From Balanoglossus misakiensis (lineage: Eukaryota > Hemichordata): DNA of 64,000 bases. The position numbers and the translations under genes are program-made. The notes under the pieces are model-generated. The model was given only the letters and a program-made list of their open reading frames with translations. It did no database searches and was not told the DNA's origin. This document shows positions 51,843 to 63,100 of this stretch, in pieces. Positions within the stretch are counted from its first letter, which is position 1; every line of letters begins with the position of its first letter. The stretch is from NCBI GenBank assembly GCA_040954595.2, contig CM082594.2, positions 6,076,001-6,140,000 of the forward strand. Direction: 5' to 3'.

Positions 51843-52638
51843 CCCTTGCACGTGGCATGATGTGCTCCTTGAGGATATTTTTGAAGTCGTAGTCCCTGTC
51901 CTCTTCGGATAAGTGCTCGTTGAATGCTTGGTAACGGTCGTCCATCGGGTACTCCAGGCCCAGCGAGGGGTCTTCGGCGTTTGCCCTGGTCATCACCGCC
52001 GCCAGCTCCGCGTTGAAGAACCAGCACTCCCGGAAGGCGATCTGGTCGACGTCGTCGTCCTTCAGCAGGGTCGCGATCTTGCCGTAGCCGAAGTGCTTGA
52101 GCATCTCCACCACGAACTCGGCCGTTTTCTGGTGGGTGCCCAGCGTCCGCGTCAGCATGCGGAACTCGTGCTGCTTGTTGGAGAACGGGCGCGCCCCTGC
52201 CCCCGCCGTCAGCACGGGGATATCCCAGTGGCTCGCCATGCGGACCACCGGCCCCGCCGTGTAGGTGCAAGCGGGGCCGAATATCGCGTCCACCTCGATC
52301 TCCTTCACGTTCCTGATGAGTTCGACGGTTTTGATGGTGGACACGTACGAGGAACATTTCGAGTCATCGAAGTGTATGGTGACGTTGCAACTCGGTAGTA
52401 AGGCCGGGTCAGCGTTCACTTTCTCCACGGCTATCTCCATGCCCGGTCCGACCATCTCTAACCGGTAGGGATACATGTTGACAAGGTTATCTTCGTGGCC
52501 ACTCATCGTCAGTATGGTACCCAGGTGTATGTTCATTGTCTCCTCGGTTTGGCCGCCCAGACGTCGACAGTCAACAAACTTCCTTACACTGTTTTGCAGC
52601 ATCGAAAAAACTACTAAGTATCGTAAAACAGCCAGCAT
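51843..52638 (-). CDS. Exon C: first exon, natriuretic peptide receptor-like ligand-binding domain
   Basis: This exon holds 265 codons plus one base, from the ATG at 52638. The upstream extension of the open frame relies on a TTG and was discarded. The leader MLAVLRYLVVFSML is hydrophobic but its cleavage site is unclear. Landmarks are MNIHLGTILTMSGH (35-48), MYPYRLEMVGPG (55-66), sequon NVT (85), Cys95, FGPACTYTAGPVVRMASHW with Cys124, IPVLTAGAGA, and FRECWFFNAEL with Cys205. It carries two cysteines absent from B (Cys24 and Cys84). The exon ends CGT GCA AGG G|GTAAGT (donor 842-837), phase 1, with TAG right after in the intron. The frame is intact and aligns to B with no indel, which argues against a decayed pseudogene. 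Yet the B start codon lies only about 1.5 kb downstream, leaving no room for the rest of a receptor gene. Either C splices past B or it is an orphan exon. Confidence 0.92.
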
Positions 52639-52835
52639 GGTGCTATCAAACCATTCCTGGTATCGTAGACCACCAGAAAATAAAGATCTTGCCGATGTCC
52701 CGGCATACAATTAGACAAAAAGCGCTGCAGTGACTTTGTTTGAATTCCACCCACTGCAGCCACGAACGTTAGCGACACCAAACTCAACAAGCCCGCGATA
52801 ACAATGGCTCAACATGTTGTTCGAATGAATTATAA

Positions 52836-52896
52836 GTTAAACGTCCCACCTCTCGTATTCGAGGGCTAATGTTTAAGAGGTTAAACGTCCCACCTC
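52836..52896. repeat. 17-bp direct repeat upstream of exon C
   Basis: GTTAAACGTCCCACCTC occurs at 52836-52852 and again, identical, at 52880-52896 (44-bp spacing). It lies about 200-260 bp upstream of the exon C ATG. GTTTAAGAGGTTAAAC at 52871-52886 forms a small hairpin overlapping the second copy. The position suggests a paired regulatory site, but this is inference. Confidence 0.6.
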
Positions 52897-54270
52897 CTTG
52901 AACACAGGTTATCAGTTAGACACACGCCACGCAGCTGTGGCTGGCTCTACAGCAAAACTTGGTCCAGGATAGGCCACCCCTATAACAGGAATCGGTCACC
53001 GGCCTGCCCCAAACTTCGGGTCTGCCGATGCGAACGTTGGACTCACTTGAGAAGTGCACACCATTATACTTATCCCCCCGACCTTTAAGATGACCGAGTC
53101 GCCCAATAAGTCAGGACCCAGTTTTCCTGGGCAAATTTCAGACGGTGTTTTGAATCGAAGTGTTACCACTGCAGAAACCCCAACTCTCGACCTCTCGCTT
53201 GCTGCTTTCCGCATACACGCTCAATCCATCACAAACCACCCCTTTTAATAATCTCCAAGATCGTAATGCATTGAACGCACACATTTAACTGTCAAAATCT
53301 AACATAACAACACAAAGCAGCCCCGAGTGGAAATACAAGACTGTGCCGCACAATATTGTAATACTTTAGTTGGCCACATCCGGGTACCAGAATTTTCCTT
53401 CTGTAAACTTGCAACGTAAAAAATTAAAGTGTCACGTTAATTCACTCCGTATGATAACCCGTTGAAACTCGTTTCGCGGTAGCCGATTGCAACTTCCCTT
53501 CTCGAACCAAGAACATGTCACCGAGTCAATATAAGTGGAGTATACAATCATTAATATTAAGTATTTTCGACATGCGCTTTTTATCCTTTCAGATAAAGAG
53601 AAGCTCCTCAGAATAATCATCGAAATGGGCGACCCCCATCAAGTACTTATTATTTCGACTTGACTTATTTTTTGCAACGATGTGAAAAGTGCATGTTTCC
53701 GTCTGCAATTTCATCTAATGGATTACCAACGCTAAGCCACGATTTTGAAAGGTTGTAGACCCCTTCTTGATCTTTTCAGTCGCCATTTGTATTCGCTCGT
53801 CAGAATCCGCTGCACTTTTTGGCAAGTGGCAGCTTTGCAAGAGGTGTAGGTCAAGGGCTGCATCGTTTCCATTTTCGACATTGACGTTTACGACAGATAT
53901 TTAACCCACGAGACGGAAGTGAATGTGTTATTCGCATAGACAACATATTTTGTGCGTTTTATGGCAGCCACAAATATTTTATATACCACACTATGACGGA
54001 GACCTCGCACGTGTACGTGGGAACCGCATGGGTGATACTTTGATACTTGGTAACGATCTTCAATGGCCGACAATTTCCACCCCATGATGGCGTCATATAC
54101 GCAGGTGTGCGTAATTACCCCTGCATGGGGGATTGTCTTTCTTTTTACATGACTCTTTGCTCTGCCGAAAAGACGAAGCGTGTGGACATGTACATGCATG
54201 TGTGTTCTAATCCGAGAATGCACAGACACCAGGCTGTCACATTTGTTGGCTTTCATCTTCGTTCAGATAC

Positions 54271-54310
54271 AGAGAGAGTGAGTGAGGGAGTGAGCCAGCC
54301 AGCCAGCGAG
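54271..54310. repeat. GAGT/CAGC tetranucleotide repeat
   Basis: GAGAGA, then GTGA/GGGA and CCAG units in imperfect tandem array. Confidence 0.75.
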
Positions 54311-57300
54311 TCAATGGACAGTCTGGAAGGATGGGTGGCCTAAAGTGAATGGCTGACTGACTGACAACTTGCAATTATGAGGGCGCGGTTTGAGTTACAT
54401 GTACGGCTTTCTTTAAGTCTTCATTGTTTTTGTCTGAATATGGAATATAATGTAACTGCAATTCTCCAAGACGTGCCAAAGAAATCATTGGGCTATGTTC
54501 TGTCGGGTAGAAATAAAATGCATCCTTTCTCACGCTGTCCATTAATTCCCCTTCCCTCCCTCCCACAGCCTCCCTCATCAATAGATACCGGACAATTGAA
54601 GTGACAGTGACCGACGACCGGAGCTAAAAAAAGAAGCGTATGGGCATGATTGGCGCTACGGAATCTGGACTAATTTTCTCAGTGTCGGCGCAGGGCTATT
54701 GACCATACATCAAGCGTGGCATCGAAAGATTTACATCGGGAATTCAGCGAACCGATGAAGCCGCGCAAATAAGAAACTTAACAAATGTCATTAAGAGATT
54801 GCACCGTGATATCTGCTGTGGGGATTGAGTCAACATCTTCGGGCACAAGTGTTTTTTGAAGAGTTGGATACACGCCAAGTATACACTATCAACGGCATTA
54901 ATCATGAAGTAATATGGTTAGCAGATTTTAGCGACTGCACCAACTCCCAAGCCAAAACCCTATACACGTAGATGCTGCGATGGTGGAGGAATGTACTTGT
55001 CGCTATTTCTGTATTAGTACACTGAGCATCTTCAAATGTGTCGTGGTTTACATATGTACATATCAGTCGTTCCTGCCTATCAATAATAGATACGGAAACT
55101 AGGCCAGGGATGTACAATTGTAGATCTACACATGTACTTCTGAATTATTCGTGCCAATCAATATGGATTCACAAACTAGGTCAAGGATTCTCTAACTATG
55201 TGGATTGGGAAGGTCGTCTTTTAGGATCGCCCATTTAAGAAGCTGACACTAATTGGAAAGATCACCCAGGTTCTAAACTGTACATCAAGTATGGTGGCCA
55301 TTCGATCGATCGATCAAATGAATAATTAAACTATTTTATGATTATGTCATGAGCACGACTTTCTAGCGCACACTCCAGAATTGTGCAGTAGCATTTTAGA
55401 TTGGATTGATCCCAAGCTGCAGTACGAATATAACAAAAACACTCAAATGTTAACTACATGTGTCAAGAGGTTCTGTTTTCGCAATTGCTTATCAGGCGTG
55501 TGAAAAATTTATACATACAAGAAATACATGCGGATGTATATATCTGTGGATCACCACTAACGTGGTATTTTTCTGTCAGATTTAATTTTTTTAACAACGG
55601 ACTCCACATTTTATCTGTCTGGTCATACAAAGTTCAAATCCGCTGCTTGGAAATTGTGTCAATAACAACATTGTTTGAATATCACGGTAAATTCGCGACA
55701 GATGCACAAAATATTCTCTGACATTAGCACTCGCTCTGGCCGCAAGCTTTACCATCTGTCAAAGGTCAGTTTCCAATTCCAAGGGCAAAAGACACACGAC
55801 TTGTGAGTTGCTGGAAGGCATTTTTTGACGACAATACGATGACGCAGGAAAATAATTTTCGTGTCAGTCTCTGCATATACACAACAAGGCTAATGGTTGT
55901 CAGGCGGATGTTAAGACTTCTTCCCTTCCCATGGCGTACGTAATAGTCGCATATATGTGCAATTGTTGAGCTCAGTCGTAAATACGACCATTTCGACTAT
56001 TAAATTACCAACAGTGCCATTGTGATGAAAAGGAAGATTATGCAGTCTCCAAGTAAAGAGATGGTAGTCAATAACCAACATCATCAGCATTCACAACATT
56101 CACTGATTTACGTACGTCGAATGCTCGCTATATGACTGAATTTATTCCAGATGCCATAAAATCCGTTTTATGGTCTATTTCTGAAACCACGCGAATGGCA
56201 ATGTAGACATGCCTGGAATTTTACATCTATCTGTACCATAAAACAACTGGAAGAGAATCAGTTTCGATCATTCAGAACTATAATTCAGACGACACAGACT
56301 GCGAACCATCCCAGCTGTTGATTACTGACAATCGGGTGTTACAATACTAATCCGAAATCCCAGTCTCATTACAGTGACAAGTCTGCCGTGTTTTTGTCTG
56401 TTGTCAAGGGAGCACTGATTCCGCGATGGTGTCTGAAAACCTCAAAGTGAGGGCATTTTGTCGAAATTACACCATTTTCCCACGGCTTATCTCGCCGTAC
56501 GATTGTAAACACGAGACTTCTCGGAGCTTAATCTTTAGCCTATCAGGACTTTGACTGTACATTACACTGAACGGCGGCTTTCCATTTATATTGGGTTTCT
56601 TGATGTAGCCTTCGCAATGAGGCGATTTGCAAACGTGTATGGAATTCAAATTGTGTCACTGCAAGAGTCGAATGCCTAGAAAGATCAATCTTATCGTTTG
56701 CTATTGAATTGTTAACAACTACACGTACCCATATGTGGCCACATTCGTAACAAAAGGATGAACAATGGTGGAAGAAAGCTCTTTATAATATTCAAATTCA
56801 AGCACTTGTTCGATGTTCATGCTAAGATGGACGCATTCTCAGCCAGTCTTCGGATTACTCCATTTATTTTACATTCCCTTACAAATTTGTGTCATAAATA
56901 AGATGCAATGAACCAATAAAATAAAGATTATTGCAAATTGCTCACATTTATCTGAAATACACCAAGGCATTCCATGAACTAGTAGGGATGAAAACATCGC
57001 TTAAATTAAAGCGACATGTTGATAAAACTTTGATATACTACTGGAGGGGATATGAGAATAAGAAACTAAGCGATCTTGACGGGGTTAAGAAGAAAGTATT
57101 TCTAGATCACAAGCATAACTTGCAGCAAATTCGAAGCAGCTGCCGAAATCCAGGATGTTCAGATGTCTGACAGACGATCAGATATGCCATACACATTTTC
57201 GCAATTTTGATGTTGGTATGCTTACTGATGGCGGTGGGAAACATCTCTCATCAAGGAAATATTACGACATGCACGTGTATTTTGCCTCTCAAAGCACTGC

Positions 57301-57568
57301 AGAACAACTGACGACCTGTTGAAATGTGGTGCGTTGAAAGATGATTACAGGCTGTGTTTTCATTACTTGGCTGGAGTTTGACATTGCAACTGGCTAAGGT
57401 ACTTTTTTGCAACTCGTGCAATCCGCCATGAAGCAAGGAAGCAAACAGACCATGTTAACGTCGCAAGTGACATTTGACGGCACATTGGCCTTCTGAAGCG
57501 TTGGGGTTGGAACAAGTTAAACACCTTTATGTAGACTATAGCAATTTAACTATAGAAATTAAAGTCCC

Positions 57569-57651
57569 ATTCGATACAATTGAATTGGTTCGATTCGATG
57601 TGATTCGATTCAATTCAATCCAATCTAGCCCAATCAAGACTAATCCAATCT
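57569..57651. repeat. Degenerate ATTCGATT/ATCCAATC repeat
   Basis: Overlapping, imperfect 5- to 10-base units such as GATTCGAT, CAATTCAAT and CAATCCAAT run for about 80 bp. Confidence 0.7.
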
Positions 57652-58452
57652 TAGCCCCAGACTAAATTTGTCACCAGGGAGTTATCACCCCATCAATGAT
57701 AGCAAGTAAAGCGTTTCTGTATGAGGATACATTTTCGTGGAGTAAAAGGCAAGCGAAGAGCTCTTACATGTCAGTCTACGGTTTCAGCCTTTTTTGCTAT
57801 ACTTTACGTCAGTGGGTGGTTATCAACACATTTCGCTATGCACCCAAAATAAATGAGCGGGTGTTGAGGGCTCTCTGACAGCGTATGTACATCGCTAACA
57901 AAAGCAGCATCTATTGGACGATAACACAAGAACATGGCCGCTTATAATGCGTACAATGGAGATATGGGTAGCCATACTGTAGGGGCTATATCTAAATTTC
58001 AAGTGCTACATCAGTAATTCTTTGCTACTAAACAACCACAGTGATTAACCATAAAGATATTCTTTGGTCCACCTAAGTACGAACTTAATGACTATGTTTC
58101 CTTAGTAACCAATTGACAGCATGAATGCATGCATACACTGTAGAACATGCCTTGTTCGTTGTCAAGTAGCAGATAATCTATAGCAACGCCCTTCAGAGAA
58201 TGCACAAAAAGTCACTGATGGTCCTTATGTTCTGCTGAGTTATCTGAATTCCATCGTCAACTCGTAGCATCCTGACAATTAATGACATTTCAGAGCTGTG
58301 GCCTCACGGATGCAGATTGTAACCCGTTCACAATTGGTGTTCGCATAGGCTGTTGTAGCACAATTGGGACTATTACGGGATAATAACATACAAGTAAAGT
58401 GTGTAAAAACGAGCAAATATCTGTCGAACTAGTATTTGAACCTGAGAGAGGC

Positions 58453-58544
58453 ATAATAGATGATTTTCCGCCCATTGGCAGATCTCGCAATACATGGGTA
58501 ATTACCGTAGCAACGGCATGCCTGCGTGCTGGCACTAATACAAG
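58453..58544. repeat. Dispersed repeat, copy 2
   Basis: Same-strand partner of 31508-31584: 41 of 53 ungapped matches in the core, with continuing weaker similarity. On the minus strand both copies can be read as similar peptides (KSSI core), but this may be chance. Confidence 0.55.
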
Positions 58545-59652
58545 CTAAACTCTGTGTAAAACTAGAATACAGTTAACTAAAACATTTAACTTTTGAGCCG
58601 TTTCCCAAACATCAACATCTGTACCAGGAAGAAACGATCTAATGTAAGTAATGTTTTTTGCCCGAGTGGCGTTTGCATACACATGTTGACGTGTTAACTA
58701 ACATAGTTGAGTCGATAGACGATGTTTCAAGCGAATTCTGTATTTTTTCCTGGTGGCAAGCAACCGGTAAATGCCTGCCCCTGGGCGAATTCTGACGTGA
58801 AATGTCTCTGGAGCTCACCCCAGAAAATTGAGGTCAGTGCAAAGACCAAATATCGTAAATTATTACAGGTACAAACTACATCGTACTGCGAACCCGTCAG
58901 GTATACTCGTTTGCCACTGTTTGACCCCAGGGGCCAACATCAAAACCATTCAGCCATGTTGTTTATCGCAATTTTAATTTCGATTGATTAGGTTGAAGTC
59001 TGTTTTCTATGCAAGTGTGTCTTTCCACAGGCGAAGGACGTTTTTAATCAGGGGATTTAAGTAAGCCTCAAGGAGTTATTCAATGCAGGGATAGAAGACG
59101 ACAGGTTGGCAAAGCGCACCACCAGATGAAGAGTATTTACCTAGCATCAACACATTATTAGAACTAGGATCACAATATCCAAATCAAGAAGAAGTTGGAC
59201 AATAACACTATGAACATAAATAAAGATTGTGGGATTTATAAAGTTTGTCATAAGGCCTTAGACATGCGGCTAATGAGCCAAATCGGATTTGCCATGTGCC
59301 CAATCGTCGCCTTGCTCCAGCCATGCAGGAAATCGCAAGTGAACTCTGCCAAGTCACAAATCACTTTATTATCCCATGTCACTGAGTAAACGAAGTTGCC
59401 AACATCCAACATCAATATATCAGATACGCCATTCTGAGACAGATTCTGAAAAAATGATTTTGAGAAAATCCGACCAACTCAAGCAGAAATATTTAATGGA
59501 AAAGTAACACTTGTTGATGTCCTCCATTTATTAAGAACTGCCAAGCAACCCTAACTTGCGACTCAGAACAAGGCAGACATGAAGAACCTGAGAAAATTTA
59601 AACATTTAGTTCTAGGTCATACAAAGTAGAAGAGACGCATTCTTATTTTTCT

Positions 59653-59786
59653 TAATTAATTAATTAAATTATTAATTAATCATTCAATCAATGAATTTAC
59701 GCATTTTTCCATTTACTGACTAACTAACCAACCAACCAACCAACTAACTAACTAGTTAATCAATTAATCAATCAATCAATCAATTA
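59653..59786. repeat. Tetranucleotide repeat island (TTAA / AACC / AATC)
   Basis: ATTA units at 59653-59690, then CTAA/CCAA units and AATC units at 59716-59786. Confidence 0.95.
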
Positions 59787-60146
59787 TGATACATCGCGAT
59801 ATAGCCCTCAAATCGATCCTTGGTAGCTGCAGAGATGTGATCTTCATGTAAAGATAAATGTATGGCTCTGACACAGTAGGTATTGAAATAGAGAAAGCCG
59901 TAAATGACAAGCAGAGACTAGTATAGTCAGCAAATTAAGCTACGCACTGACGAAGCATCCAAAGTGGTCAGAGGTGAACACATGTACCCAGCAGGACATT
60001 CATTCCGGATCATGTCGTTGGTATGTGTCACACCAAGAAGTGTGATCCGCATAAGAATCTCTGTGATTCCCTGCCGAGTGAAATATTCCCATGAAGCGTC
60101 CTGGCAATGACATGTCTAATAGCTCCGTATTTATTTCATGACAAGT

Positions 60147-60188
60147 ATGTGGGTAATAATAACACAAATGTGGGTGATAATAACACAA
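60147..60188. repeat. 21-bp tandem duplication
   Basis: Two adjacent 21-base units (60147-60167 and 60168-60188), beginning ATGTGGGT and ending TAATAACACAA, differ at one base. Confidence 0.9.
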
Positions 60189-63100
60189 AGTCATTAACCC
60201 CGAGAACACAATTACTTTGTCGTGGCACCTGTCCCATCTTCTGCAGTATGAACAATCTCCCAGGATAGACATTAACTTTTTGACAAGTGAAATAAGAGGT
60301 GACACTCTTCATGATACAAAAGACGCTGATAACGTATCCAGCAGATTATCATTATTTCGGATTTGGCAGTATGTGCAATCCACCAGGGAAATAAACATTT
60401 GTGATCAGTAGTGGTACAGGTGAAGCTGTTTATACAAAAAACATCAGATAACGTAATTACAAGTTAACAGCTTTTGGAACATGGGGCTACACTGTGTGGA
60501 AATATTACACATGCCACGAACAAATGCAAGCTGTCAAAATTGTTTTTCTTCCCTGAACCATGTAGCAGCATTCAACGGAGCCCTCCTTTGATACGCAACT
60601 AACTCATTCCATATTTATTTTACAATTGACAGCTTATAAAACGAAAAGGGATATTACATTTCCGGCCTTTATAATGACACCTTCTGGTTTTTTGAAAACA
60701 GTCCTGTTCTACTATACGACACAATTTGCTGGCAAAGATAATGATGTACCAAGCTCCTATTACACATATACTCTTATCTGGCCAACTGTCACATTATGAC
60801 GATGGCCCATCGATCAGTAGAATGTGATATACAGAAGCAAGCGATCTCATTTATGTTGTTTATGCTTTATTTCTGCAATATCACGTTAACACACTTAGGA
60901 GTGTGTAACCTATAGCTCCATTGTTTATACGTCTCGAGTATTTGCCATAAAGTCTACGAGTGAAGTGACAGTTCTAACATCTCTTTGAAAAATGTGTGTT
61001 ATTTTATGAATACATAGAGCAGTCGGGCATACAACGAGGACAGCAGAAAACAAGATGACTTTGATCCACTGTAAGACTTCAGAAACTGAATTCAAGTACG
61101 TGCATGACAGCATAAATTACAAATCATAAGTGTGCTGAAGTAGGTAACATTTGTACATGTGATTAAAACTGGGAAACCTATGTCAGATTTTGCCTCCAGG
61201 CACAGATGGCGTTCGTGTTTCCTTAAATAACACTTGAGCTAAAAATCAATCTTCTAATGTGATCGACCAAGAAAGAATGTTCTTACTTGTTTAATTAGGG
61301 CAGGTACAGGCACGTGTCTTAGGTTAAACCTTTGCAGCAGTAAATAAACCTTTGTGCCATTTCATAATTTTAAATCTGAATATTTTGTACAGTCTTTTCA
61401 ATGTGAAAACTTTGATGGAAACGAAGATGTGATACATGAAACCAGTTTTACAAACCAAGTTTGTAAACCTGAGGCAATTTAATTATATTTAACCCAAAGG
61501 CTTCCATAATACATGCCTTATACTTTAAAAGAAATTATTTTTAGGCATGCACAGAAATTAGAGGCTACACCTATCTCCATAGTCATCATTTTAAATCTGA
61601 ACCATCTGAAAAAGAATTATCTCAGTACCAGATATATTTCAAAGTATCTTGTTTCACTTATATTATTACAGCTATTTTTAATGATAACTATTACAATTTT
61701 TAAAACTCAAATCCGCCGCCTACCAAGCTAGCATCTATCTTCATTAATGGAATAATGCCTTTAAGGGTCACATATTACCTGTACAAGCAATGACATGTAT
61801 TAGCTTACTGTACACAATGCAAATTAAAAATTCCACTTTCTGTCATGTCCTTTTCTCCTATGATTTATGTACTCTTTTGGAATTACCTTTGTGATAACAG
61901 AAGCATGATAGATGAACTCAGCATCGCTATAATTTAAGCTAATTTAATGAGCAGTTCGGCTAAAATGATATCTTCTTTTGGGATATGATTATAGTAGATG
62001 ATTAATCATGCTGTGGTATGTCCACATATTGGGTATGAGTTGGGCTGTGATGGCCAGTCCTATTTTAATTATGACCAGAAGTCAAAATAACAATTTGAGA
62101 ATGAGCCTATTTAACAAAGATAAATAGGCAGTTGTCAGCGAAGTGTTGAGTTGACGTGACAAGAGTGTTTAATTATTTGAAACAATCAGTATGAGTCGAG
62201 ATAGCTAGCGTGCTCGTAAATTTGCGCCTGGTTTTGAGTTAAGGGGTTTTTAATTTACCTCTAGGTTCACGGGTAACTGCATCAGAAAGTTGACTCAACT
62301 CGGAAGTCAGATTGTAGCGATAATTCATTCGATTCCACACATGCGCAAACCATCATTTTCATCCATGACCGTCAATCAATTACCAACACCATCACTTAAT
62401 ATTTAGTGACCGTACATTAAATGGGCGTGATAACATCAGATGGATCAAAAGAGCCCTCACATAAATCGTCAGTGAACGTGGTAATAAAATGGTTCATAAA
62501 ATTCTCAGGTCGCAAAAGTGAACTTGGATCTAAATCACCATACTATATATAAAGAGTTCACCCAATGGGATTTCTTAAAGAGTTGCAAAGTTTTATGGGA
62601 TGCCGAGCGATGACGTAGGATGGGAAAAAAACATGCTGTAACAGATTGGCCATAATATCCGAGAATATGATTTTTTTGCATGTTTTGGTCTGCTTATTGC
62701 TGGGGTGCTCATAGAGTAGTGAATGTATTTTTTTGTAATTTCCATATAAATAGTTGTATTATATACTGTTGATGCTGCTGGGCAGATTTATGTACACTAC
62801 TTAGAGAATTGAAACATGGATTGCTGGCCATGAAAATTGCCTTCAAATGTTTGCAACATTCCTCACAATAAAAATTGTTCAAAATAAACGCCGGGGGAAT
62901 ATGGCCATTTGGGGAACAATGAGTGTGGAACAGGACCGCCGTACAATAAAAAATATTTGAATCAGCTTTGATTTTCAATTGTTGAAAAATGTATCTGCCT
63001 CCATCCTTTTTTCAAAAGAAATCATAGTAGATCGTAATATTTCGTAACATTAATCGTAACATTTCCCAACGGCTCTGTCAGCAGAAACTCTCATTCACAC

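Noticed and set aside
57569-57651. GATTCGATT-rich stretch as a tRNA T-arm or SINE
   Set aside because: The TTCGATTC words come from a degenerate short repeat; no cloverleaf or A-box/B-box pair fits.
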